Assembly: GCF_022539665.2 (NCBI RefSeq)
Contig: NC_081333.1
Coordinates: forward strand, 11,716,971 to 11,780,970
Direction of reading: 5' to 3'
DNA length: 64,000 nt
From: Daphnia carinata
Taxonomy: Eukaryota; Arthropoda; Branchiopoda; Diplostraca; Daphniidae
Both the position numbers and the translations under genes were made by a program. Each line of letters starts with the position of its first letter. Position 1 is the first letter of the stretch. This document shows positions 45,725-56,623 of this stretch, piece after piece. Under the pieces are notes generated by a model. That model saw only the letters and a list, made by a program, of their open reading frames with translations, was not told where the DNA came from and did no database searches.

Positions 45725-47880
45725 CGCATCCGAGGCGTTCTATCTCTTCAGCGAAGAATTCCATGTCTTTTGTATTGACACCCGAGCTTTGTAGAACTAG
45801 TCGGAAGAAGTTTGGCAAATTTCTCAGCGGTTGGTAGGTGATCATCATGCTGCCCTTTTTGATCATACGTTCTTTGATCTTTGGAGCGATCTAAATCAAA
45901 TGCGGTTGTACGTAAAAAAAAATTCTCTCTTACATTCTAAATCGAAGTAAGGGCTATCGTACTCTGTGTAGCTTTTCGTTATAATCTTCGTCATGCTGAG
46001 AATTTCGAAGGCTTGGCGGGATGTACCAAAAGCACACGTTCACGAATGGTGGCTCCTCTAGTACTAGTTTGAAACCTTCGCGATCCCGAATAAATGAAGT
46101 GAAATAGGCTGCATTTTCAAAGAGCGTATCCACATGTCTTTCCAAGCCTAAACTTCCCTGCGATAAGTTGAGATGAAAAGGGAGAGCAATGGCATTAAGA
46201 TACTTGCTCGTAGTTTTAATTGGTTAGCAACAATTCCTCTTAAAGTTTATCCTATACAATAATTTGAGCAATGTTTTTTTTTTTGTGAAAATTTACCTTC
46301 GCTTGCCACATCAGCAATAGTCACATTGCAAATATTTGTCCCCAACGTCCCACTTGGGATCATAAAACTTATCTTTTTGAAACAAATAAGACGCTGAAGC
46401 GGTATTGGCCTCCAGGAGAAGGTTTAGATGTCGTGTCAAAAAGGTGGAACACTGCTGAGGTACCCCAAGCAATTTGTGGGGGTTCCATGTTACTAAATCG
46501 GCTCTGGTTAGTAAGATGAAACAAGTTAAGTTGCTTCTTTGATTATTCTGACATTTTTACCGCTCAATTCCATTTAGGATATGACGATGCTTTGTGGACA
46601 TAAGAGCTCCGCCTCCCCATGCTGCGTCTACATGCATCCATAGACCAAATTCTTGACATATGTCAGCGATCCCGTCAAGGGGATCTGTTGAACCCAATAC
46701 GGTGGTTCCTGCGGTTATATACAATGCCGATAATTAAGATAAGTAAGATTTCGATACTGGTAAATTATATTGACCGGCTGTGGACGACACCATAAATGGT
46801 CTGGCACCCTCCTTGAGAGCTCTTTGTATTTCTTCTCGAAGATGTGCGAGATTCATTCGACCATCATTATCCACATCTACTAGGTAAAGATTGGATATGC
46901 CTATTCCAAGAAGGAAACAAGCTTTCTTGATTGAATAATGGGCATCTTTGGACGTCAAAACCACTAGGCGACGTGATGCAAAAGTTCCTTTTTCCTGAAA
47001 TTCCAATAAAAGCTGAAAAATCAGTTTCCTGCCATTGAATGATGCAACGCAACCGTGTTTTCTAGAAATTGCAACCTCGTAAGTAACGAAATATTTATAG
47101 TGGTTGAACTTGATTTAACTTTTGTAAGACACTTAACAAATTTTTAAGGGTCTGATCGTCCTTCAAAATTATTTAAGCAAACATTGGTTGAAATCGAATC
47201 CTTGGGTTTACTTTCAAATCCGGCATAGCGTGATGTCGAGCACATTGAATCCCGTATATATTAGCCATTGAACCGCCTGGGCAAAAAACTCCATCGCCAC
47301 TGCCACCTGGGAATCCTACGTAACGTCGCATTTCGCAAAGAAGTTTATGCTCCAGGAGCGTAAAAACAGGAGCAACTTCGTATGTATAAACACTGGGATT
47401 CAAAGAATCTGTTACCCACTGGGCCACAAGTCCGTATGGATCCAAACTAGTTTAAGGAAAAAAATAATCAAAGGTAAGTTATATAATTGGTATAGATTTC
47501 GGTGTGGCGTTATCAGTAGAATAATACGTTTTTCTTTACCTTGAAAATAGTTGATTGATGAAATGTGGATGACCAGTCTTTACGCTGTAACGTACAACGT
47601 CCTTTATAAGTTTGATTAGATTGTCGTCCGATTCAGGATTTTTTGGCAGCTCTTCTCCCAGTAAAGCCATCAAAGATTCTGGCTCCATCCATTCAATGAC
47701 TAAACTATCATTTGACGTTCCCTGGAACACAGCTTCTTTCAACAGAACATCAACAACCTGCCGGATGAATTGTTCGTGTTGGTCTTTGGAAGGTTTTGTT
47801 TGGAAGCGATCCATTAAAGTTGGGGTTTCAGAGTTCAGTTTACTGTGCGATATAACGGTGTTAGTGTTGTCTTTTGGCAT
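45725..47880 (-). pseudogene. CSAD: CSAD copy with exon 5 deletion
   Basis: Direct copy of 25419-27574. Exons 1-4 are open and nearly identical (MPKDNTNTV start at 47880, [23 protein letters not shown]). In exon 5, after GDKYLQC, about 22 bases found in the intact copy are missing, which shifts the frame into a quick stop before the conserved LKFWLMW segment. The PLP lysine motif NPHKLL lies before the lesion. The protein would lack its C-terminal third. Confidence 0.82.
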
Positions 47881-48960
47881 TGTGGACCAAGTCGTGTACG
47901 CGTAACACGGTTGAAAGCTACCGACAAGCAGTGAAAAACTGAAAGATCAATTGTGGTCAGCTGCTTATATACTCCGGACACTAAAATGGCTACAACGTAC
48001 GTTCGATCTCACTGATCGCCTGTGAATTGGACTCAGAGGGAAACTGAAACGACTTCACCAACCTTATTCCCTACATGGCAGGACATATTCCAAACGAAGG
48101 ATTTCCGTCGTGTTTTTACGAAGGAAGACAGCAATTGCAGTTTGATTTTCTACTTTCATTTCGATGCGAGCATTTGGTTTACCATCGATCGCATCCAACC
48201 GGTTGAAGCTAGTTAAGTTTTTTTTTTTTTCATGTAATTGGCATTCAATTTCCTCCGGTGTGTATCGTATTGGGTTTTCCTCCCAAACAAAATTGCCAAA
48301 ACTTCTGTATTTACCATGGCGTATTCGACCATGGTTCTCTAGGGCACCGAAAGTGCATAGATTCATGCGAAGTTGTTGAAGACGTCAACAAATTAATGTA
48401 ACTTTAATTTTGAATTGCGCTTTAACGTAACCTTAGAACAATAAATTGGTCTGCCGCTTTGACTAAGGAATTTGTAAGCGAGTTTTAAACAAAAGAAAGA
48501 TCTTGCTGTTTGGCGAACAGTAAGTTTTTTATTTACTCCAATTCAATGTACTTCGACGACATTACAATATCATAACAAGTGCAAAAAGGTGTCCCTTAAG
48601 CCACAAGAAATGTTAGCGGTTAAATTGTATGGATCATAACTCAATGAATGAACATCAGCATGCGATACTGAAAGATGATGTATCAATTCCCAAATGAATT
48701 GAATTCTGGATTAATAGTATAAAATGTATAAAGTAGTAACATAAAATGAACAAAAAAAATTAAATTGAATTAAACCCACCATGAGTACTACTATCGTAAC
48801 CAAGTGGTCGATGGTATACTATATCATCTCAGCTAGACAGAATCCATAGAGGAAATTCATTATATTTAAGAAACAGTTGGTTTGGCGAGAAACATATATA
48901 TTTGTATTATTATATTAAGCAAAATTTGAACTTTAGTCAAGAATGTAAAAACGCAACAAC
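47881..48960. other. Copy of 27575-28650, no gene recognised
   Basis: Same content as the upstream region of the intact CSAD copy. A minus-strand frame at 48366-48064 is longer here than in the first copy, but I do not recognise the product. Confidence 0.5.
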
Positions 48961-50040
48961 ACTTTGTTTGCTTTTATTTTCAAAACGGCTAGTTTGAAGA
49001 GAAAACCAGTAGCTGAATCAGAATCAGCGTTTTATGGTCATTATTCTCTGTGATTTTCATCGAATTCCAAGGGCTTTCGTTTTTGGCCGATTTTGACAAA
49101 AGTGAGAAGGCTATAGCCTTCCCACTTTTTCATTTTTGGCTAAAATCTAGATTTCGTAAAAAATACGTCATTTCGATTGAAAATTATACAAGGATCACGA
49201 AAATTGACGTTATTTTTTCGTGGGACTTATAGTTTTAGATTAATTTGGCTTTTAAGTGGTTGCGGGGCTTGAAAAATAAGCCCGACAAAAAAAGCCGGGC
49301 TTAAAATTTCTATAGATTTTCCTGTAAAAAAAATAATAACGGCTGATTTAAGGAGAAAAACACTCACATAATCGAACTCAGCATTCAATTTTGGCTATTC
49401 CATGGGATTTCTTATCGAATTCCAAGAGATTTCGTATTTTGCCGATTTTGACAAAAGAGAGAAGGCTATAGCCTTCCCACTTTTTCATTTTTCGCTAAAA
49501 TCTAGATTTTGTTAAAAATACGGTAATTTCGATTGGAAATTATACAAGGATCACGAAAATCGACGTTATTTTCTCGTGGGACTGATAGTTTCAGAGTTAT
49601 TCGACTTTTAAGTGGTTGCGGGGCTCGAAAAATAAGCCCGACAAAAAAAGCCGGGCTTAAAATTTCTATAGATTTTCCTGTAAAAAAATAATAACGGCTA
49701 GTTTAAGGAGAAAAACCCTTACATAATCGAATTCAGCGTTCAATTTTGACTATTCGATATGATTTTATCGAATTCCAACAGATTTCGTTTTTTGCCGATT
49801 TTGACAAAAGTGAGAAGGCAATAGCCTTCCCACTTTTTCATTTTTGGCCAAATTTCAAATTTCGATTTATATATGATTTCGATGCAAAATTGAATGCTTA
49901 TTATGAACATGAAGTTTATTTTTCAATTCGCATTATAGTTTTTGAATTAAACTTAAAAAACAAAAATTCGGGCTTATTTTTCTCGGGCTTAAATAGTCGG
50001 GCTTAAAATTTCTATAGATTTTCCTATTTAAAAAATAATA
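48960..50040. repeat. Tandem array 1, second copy: three units
   Basis: Marker gccgattttgacaaaag at 49086, 49441 and 49794. The units correspond best to the first, a fused second/fourth and the fifth of the other array, as if two units were lost by unequal exchange. Confidence 0.8.
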
Positions 50041-50830
50041 TCATTAAACCTGGATAACTACATACGAATAAGATTCAAAATTTAACAAGGAACACGAAAA
50101 TGAACTTTGTTTTTTCGTAGATTTTATGAGTAATTTAATATAAAAGTGCGCTCGATAGAAATGTTAAACCCGACAAAATAAGCCCGAATTTTCTATTTAA
50201 ATATCCATTTTACCTTATGTCTAACATATATATATACATTTGTCAATTATACACTTTGTCTGTTGTAGGTACAGTACGAAAATTGCGTATACATCTAGTG
50301 GTTAGACTTTCCGTTTTACCAATCGATTCCAAGTTTTAACCCCTACTTAAATAACCTAAGCAAACAAAAAGATGCCCCACTCTACGCTTGACGTTATCAA
50401 TTCTATTTTACTAACTTGTTTGTTAAACTTATTTGTTTACCAAACTTATCACCAATGACGCCAACGCTTAAATTGTAGTAGATTTCCCGCCTGCTATTTC
50501 CCCTATGTGATTCATGAAAGGGGGCCTGAACCCTACCAAGATTTTCCGTCGTACTTTTACTGGTAGGGTTCAGGCAGTTGAACGAGATGGAGTTGGTATA
50601 CCAGGGCCCTTGCAAAACACTGCACCATATCGGCGAGTCGGCTGTGACGAGTTTGTCGGAGCTTTCTTTAACTATTTTAAGGATTTAGCGGATCGTCAAA
50701 ACACGGAAAGCAGACGAACGCAGCAATAAAGTTAATTCCGTTTTCACGTGGTAATTTGAAGTGACACAAACATGGGCATTTTAATATAATATTTTCTCAT
50801 CAATTTACTTTTTTTCTAGGTCCTGGCATA
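50041..50830. other. EXOSC7 upstream region; duplication ends at about 50704
   Basis: Matches 30451-31094 up to gatcgtcaaaacac, then becomes unique. A likely untranslated first exon of EXOSC7 ends at CACGTG|GTAATT (about 50751) and splices to 50820 (ctag|GTCCTGG). The 14-bp hairpin at 50525-50574 lies upstream. The open frame 50514-50729 spans this boundary and is probably not coding. Confidence 0.5.
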
Positions 50831-52131
50831 ATGGCAGAAATACTTTTAAGTGAAGCTGAAAAAGCATTTATTCATCATGGGGTACAGGTGGGCAAATTAC
50901 TATACCTATCCTCTAACAATGTATACAAAACATCTCTAGGAGATTAGTTATAAGGTTACACAAAGTGAAGCAAACATTTACCCATGAAAAAATTAATACT
51001 TATGTTTTCTGCAACGTGTTTTTATGGAACATGATAGGATGACTTACGATGTGATGGCAGGACAAGATTAGATTATCGTCCCATAATCCTTGAGACTGGT
51101 TTGGTTTCTAATGCCAGTGGCTCATCAAGGCTTAGACTTGCCAACTCAGATGTTCTTGTGGGGGTCAAAGTAGAATTGGCTTCACCTTTACCTGAAAAAC
51201 CTTTGGAAGGAAGGCTGGAATTCTTTGTGGACTGGTCTGTTTAAATTATGACATATCATGTAAAAATCACATTCAGAGCCATGCATTTTCTAATCAAAGC
51301 TCTGCAAATGCAACTCCTGAGTTTGAGGGAAGAGGTGGTGAAGACTTGGCAAATGAAATTTGCAGATTTTTGCAGATGTCTTACATGTCAGGAGATACAA
51401 TAAATTTAGCAGAACTCTCTGTTTTGGCTGGCCAACAGTGTTGGGTCTTATATGTTGACATATTGGTAAAGATCAATTACTTGTTTAAGGATCATGAATT
51501 TGCTGTTAACAATTTTTTAATATTTAAATAGATTCTTGAATGCGGTGGAAACCTGTATGACACAGTGTCATTGGCCGTAAAATCTGCTCTTTACACGACG
51601 CAAATTCCGTCCATTAAAGTAGCAACCATGGATGGAGATCAACCTGAATTAGAACTGTCCGAAGATCCTTACGATACTAAGAGATTAAACACGCAGAACG
51701 TGCCATGTCTTGTAACGCTGATGAAAGTAAATATTTTTAACTTGTTTCCTTACGGTGTTCTGGTAATTAAAAAACATACTTATGTCTTTAATCAGATTGG
51801 AAACCATTACCTTGTTGATCCGACACCCGAAGAAGAATGCTGCAGTTCTTCGGGGGTTGTCGTTGCAGTATCTGGTACCAAGAAGATCACGGCCGTTAGG
51901 AAAATCGGCTCTGGAAGCTTACATCCAGAAAGCCTAGTGTCAATGCTTAAAGTAATACTCAATAACACTATGAATATCACAAATATTCTAGGAAACCGTA
52001 AAAATATTATGTTTCTTTTGCCATAACAGACAGCCAGCGAAGTGGGTGCGGTTGTTAACAAGATTCTTATGAAGACGCTATTGGAAGAAGAAAGGGCAGG
52101 GAAAACCCAAAAAGTGGGTTTCATGCGGTGA
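50831..52131 (+). CDS. EXOSC7: EXOSC7 (Rrp42), RNA exosome ring subunit
   Basis: Six exons (50831-50887, 51038-51234, 51300-51465, 51532-51726, 51796-51951, 52030-52131) join in frame to 290 residues, one short of human EXOSC7. Family features: LSEAEKAFI start, DDLRCDGRTRLDYRP, NASGSSRLRLANSDVLVGVK, TPEFEGRGGEDL, CGGNLYDTVSLAVKSALY and NVPCLVTLMK, ending KTQKVGF. It is an RNase PH-like subunit of the nuclear and cytoplasmic exosome core. The region upstream of this gene was carried along in the duplicated block that ends at 31094, but the coding exons were not. Confidence 0.92.
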
Positions 52132-52403
52132 ACTTCACCTACTGTAAGAAGTTTGTATGATTGAAATCTGTTCAACAATATTTTTGAAATTACAAGTTTC
52201 ACGTTAAATTTCGAGCTACTGCTATTTTACTGTTACTCAACCATTTGCACAAGGACTGTCATGTCAGGTGCACGGCCAAGCCAAAATAACACGCGAAGAC
52301 TCCAAAAGGTTAGCCTCATCTGGGTTTTATCCCACCTGTTTGGTAATAGCATTTTATCAGAAAACTATGCAAAACAACCGATAATTGAATCTTAGTTTCG
52401 GTG

Positions 52404-55183
52404 TTACCACAACCGCCAATCGAAGAGAAATTGTTGCCAGATTCCTTGAAGGCGTTGCCGGAATGAAGCTCCTGGAACGATGAAAAATCCTCGCGTGGCG
52501 CTTCTTGCCATCAATGTGTATCGATCGACAAGACTTCCATGGTCTTTAGTTATTGCCCTAACAGTATTGATGTTCCTTAAGACATAAAAAGAAGCCGTTA
52601 TTCACTTTAAAATGGATTTGTTATACAAGATCATCTGTTTTCAAGCGTCGCTTTAATTTGACGTTCAAGTGAGTGTTCTCTAACTTAAAACAAGCGAATT
52701 CAAAAATTTAGCGAACTTAATCTATCAACTTTGCTGCATAACATGCTTTTCTAACACTATGTCAGACTATACTCTTGGATCAAGAACCAGTTGTCTGGTG
52801 ATATTATTACCTAATTGTTAAAAGCATAGTTCTCGGCATCGACCGCAAATTGTTCATTATCATGTCGAAACGCTGGGCGGCCATTTCCTGCATGTACTTT
52901 GTCTCAGTTTCCGAAAGCTGGTTTAAGTTGGACAACTTTAGTATTTCATTCCCGACTGGTCTTTGAAGAAGCATTTCAGCGAAGAGCAAGTAGTCTACGG
53001 AAACAAAACCACGAAAAATTTTTGTGGTTCTTTATCTTCTTATAAAAATCAAATAAATAAAAAGTAAAAAATAAAAACACTAATAGCTCTTAATGGATGC
53101 ATCTGATGCAGCAAAATTGATGATTTTTTTCAAGCTGCTTAACGTTTTCGATAAAGCAGGCATATAAATACCTAAATATAAGCATCAATTGAGAGGGCAT
53201 CGCTCGGAAGCTGCTCATCATCCGCTCGTGAACGTCTTCCATTTGAATTCGTATTGCATGGCGTTGTTCGGTTGTCATCTTCTGCCATTCGCCTGCTTTT
53301 GGCCCTTTGTGATCGTAAAACATCCCAAAGACCTGGCTTATTGAATCACCGTCAGTTGGCCAGGGCGGCGCTGAGATATAGCGCTGCGATACGGCCATGC
53401 AGAACAAACGGTAATCTAGTCATACAACCTCAATTGATGATGGAAATTTTTCCGGAACAAAAAGACTGTCAGGGCAGTCGGCAGGATTTCAACTGACAAG
53501 GATGGACACTATCGAAGCAAAGTCGCAAAACAAGGAGGAAAACTAACCGTTAACTCCAAGTTCGGCAGCATGGCGTTTCATTCCGGCATGATCGTTGAGT
53601 ATAATTGAGGACCACAGCCGGCAAAGGGACTTGCGAACATTCGACGGAAGCTCTTCGTATAAGCCATGGTCTAGCAGAACAATCTCGGCGTCACCTTTCT
53701 TCCTTTTACGGACTAGGACTACAAAAGGTGCATAAGCAAATAAAGTGAACCGTATGAAACTCGAATGGGGTTTCCTGACTTACTGTTTCCTGGATGGGGA
53801 TCGGCATGGACAAAACCCGTATGAAATATTTGCTCAGCAAACGTTTCAATCAGCTTGTGGCTGACTTCCTTTATCGAGAGTCCTGCCTTCTCTAAGGAAT
53901 TGGTATCGCTTATTTTGATCCCGTCAATAAATTCGGTAGTCAATACTCGCTATATGGGAGGAAAAATGAGAGCGAAATGAAGCCAAATTTGTAAAATAGG
54001 AACGAAGATTTTCATTCCGTTACTTTCGTTACCTTGCTCGTAAAATCCCAAAAAACTTTTGGTACGTAAACGTAAGATAACGAAGATAGTTCTTTGGCAC
54101 ATCTGCCAAATATTCCGTTATTAATACACTTTCTTAAAACTGAAGGCGAGCTTGGTTTACCTTTCACCATTGTGACCTTCATTTAGAAAATCAAGTTCCT
54201 TGCAAAGTGTTTCCTTTAAATCCTGCACAAAGTAATGAGGTAAGTTTCGCGTTGCAAAAATGTAATCCCGAGATAATTTCGAGTGTCTTGTCATTCTTCC
54301 ATACCTTAAGTACCCATTTAAATTCGAATTTCGGGTGCATCCAACTAATCAGTTCTAAAAGTATTTCAATTGTTGCAATGTCACCACTGAACCGATCTTG
54401 CAAATCAATGTACTGAACCTTCACGGCAACTTCCCTTCCATCGTGACATTTGGCACGGAAAACCTATGACAAATGAAATAGTAAATTTTCGATGAGCACA
54501 AAATTGCCTCTTTGTCTTAGGACTTACTTGAGCCAAACTTGCTGCAGCAATAGGCTCCTCATCAAATGACTGAAACAACTGTTTGTGGTCCTTTCCAAAT
54601 TCTTCATCGAATAGTTGCCCAATTTCAGTTGCACCTCTGGCAAGACATCTATCTTGGAGCACTTTCAATGTTTCTAAATATTCTTTGGGTAGAATGTGAT
54701 TCATGGAAACCAAACCCTGTCCAAGTTTAATATACAACCCTCCATTCTTAAGGCAGCAAGCTAGAATCCGGTCAGCAGTGCGCTGATGGGTTTTTTTTAA
54801 TTCCTGCTGATATTGTATTGAATCTTCATCAATACTTCTTAATGACCACCAATAGTCTGTAGATATGGTTGCTCCAATTACAAGTGATCTTCATAAATAG
54901 TATTTGATTATTTTAGGTTTCACTGTTGGTTGTTTTAGCTAATGTATTACCTTAGGAATCTACCTATGCCTTGGACTGTAACCCTGGCCTTTCGTTGTTG
55001 CTGGTTCCCAGCCTGGAGATACCAGATACCAGGTGTAGCAATAGCAGTTGCAAATAAAAGACCCCATTTCTTCTTGGAAGTAATTTTGAAACTTGCATTG
55101 GATAGTGTAGTACACTTCCTAATAGGTTGGTTGTGTAGATAAATAACTTTGGCAATTTTTATACCTCTGATTGAAGTGAACAT
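52404..55183 (-). CDS. ADCK5: ADCK5-like UbiB-family kinase with mutually exclusive exons
   Basis: Common exons: 55183-54951, 54888-54528, 54463-54305, 54222-54161, 54102-54033, 53949-53784, 53718-53548 and the last 52575-52404. Between the last two lie two alternatives, 8A (53415-53172) and 8B (52994-52811). Both are entered in phase 1 and left in phase 2, so a protein of 545 or 525 residues results, and using both would shift the frame. Family motifs: [47 protein letters not shown] and [10 protein letters not shown]. The N terminus has a basic, membrane-type segment fitting mitochondrial targeting. UbiB kinases are linked to coenzyme Q and lipid metabolism. Exon 8B ([13 protein letters not shown]) is nearer the vertebrate form, 8A ([12 protein letters not shown]) nearer what I recall from invertebrates. 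Confidence 0.85.
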
Positions 55184-55656
55184 GATTTTTTTGAAGTTCA
55201 AATATTTCACATAAAAATATCGTCTATAGGAAAGATAATCAAAATACAATATGATCACCAAATCATGATCACTGGCGGGAAAAGGAGGTAATTTCAGTAG
55301 AGAACACTGAAAAAGTTCACTGTTAATTATTATATTATAAAAAATAAATAAAATCTTAAGCTGTAAGACTAAATGCAGGAACAAGACGATTCGTTATTCG
55401 TCTCAGTATTTCAGACTCCCTGTCAATTTCTTTACGTAACAAACAAATTATTATCTACTTTTCACAGTTCTCAAACACATAGTTTCGTCTGCTGGTAGTT
55501 CCTTCTAACAATCGTCTGCTACTTCAGTCGCATACTAGTCAGTCACTAGTCAGTCAGTTTACTTATGTTCCTACTGCATCATAACGCAAGGAGCATTACC
55601 AAAACTAAAAAGTAGTTCATTTTTGCTTGTAAAAATAAAATAGAAAATATTCAGTA
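55184..55656. promoter_or_regulatory. Shared head-to-head promoter region of ADCK5 and TMEM186
   Basis: 473 bases separate the ADCK5 start (-) and the TMEM186 start (+). No gene or clear TATA box is seen. Repeated tcagtcactagtcagtcag units occur near 55540. Both products are predicted mitochondrial, so shared control is plausible. Confidence 0.45.
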
Positions 55657-56385
55657 ATGGTTTTTATTGTTTGTCGTCCTGGAGTTAAATTAGTATCATG
55701 GAAACCTACAGAGTTTTTGAATGCATCGTTAAAGCAAGGCAAAATGGTTCGCGCTCTACAGTTTCATTCGACGAGCAAAAATACCGGTAAAAAAGACGTG
55801 GACTCATCACTTGCCGGAAACGAAAAACGAAAAACACTTTTGGATAGACTAACAAAAAACCTGAACTTTGGAACATGGAAATTCTACATGCAAGACTTAG
55901 TTTTCAAAAATCTCAAGCCAGACATTGTGCCCCTGTCTTATACAATGTGTTACCGGAGTGGACTTGAAACATATGCCAACTTTGCTATTACAACAGCTGT
56001 ATCAGCAGCAATATGCATATCAGCAGGTGTTGTATATCAACTGCTTAAAGTGGATTCTGCACCACTCACAGAAGAAATAATAGGCTTTGGCATTGCTGGG
56101 GTGGTTTCTATTATTGCTCTGATGTATGTGTCACTTAGAGTACCTCTTCGCATATACTACTCTCCAAAGTTTGATGACTTTCTTGTCTTTATGCCCCGAT
56201 TTATACCATATGCCACAAGAAAACTGTGTATTCAGCCAGGTCAGCTTGCACCACCTGCAAGCACCTCAGGATTCCTTCCTTGGATTAATCTCCAGCACAT
56301 ACATACAGAGACTAAGCAAAAGATGCTGATGGATGGTGACAAGTTTATATTGCCAATGTATTACAACAAACTGATGGGTTATTAA
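55657..56385 (+). CDS. TMEM186: TMEM186-like mitochondrial membrane protein
   Basis: A single-exon frame of 242 residues. The first 60 residues are basic and hydroxylated with few acids, like a mitochondrial presequence. Two membrane segments follow (about residues 110-130, FAITTAVSAAICISAGVVY; and 145-165, GFGIAGVVSIIALMYVSL), then a conserved-looking IYYSP segment and a region with MPRFIPYATRK. Two close hairpin membrane helices with a C-terminal soluble part match TMEM186, an assembly factor of respiratory complex I. The naming rests on layout and partial similarity, so it is moderate. Confidence 0.6.
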   Translation: MVFIVCRPGVKLVSWKPTEFLNASLKQGKMVRALQFHSTSKNTGKKDVDSSLAGNEKRKTLLDRLTKNLNFGTWKFYMQDLVFKNLKPDIVPLSYTMCYRSGLETYANFAITTAVSAAICISAGVVYQLLKVDSAPLTEEIIGFGIAGVVSIIALMYVSLRVPLRIYYSPKFDDFLVFMPRFIPYATRKLCIQPGQLAPPASTSGFLPWINLQHIHTETKQKMLMDGDKFILPMYYNKLMGY

Positions 56386-56623
56386 CACCATATGATTGTA
56401 AATCAGCATTCATTAATAAATATGAATTAACCAAACTAAATCAGTTGAGTATATAAAGGCACCAATTTGACAGAGCACTTGATGAATGGTCAGTTCTTTT
56501 CTTGTTCGTCATCCCAATGTTTTTGAAATCATTTGATGATCGTGGTATATGAATGACTGAATGCCCTTTAACGCACTCGCCCTTTCCCTTATACGGACTT
56601 CATGGAAATCAACTAGGGCATGT

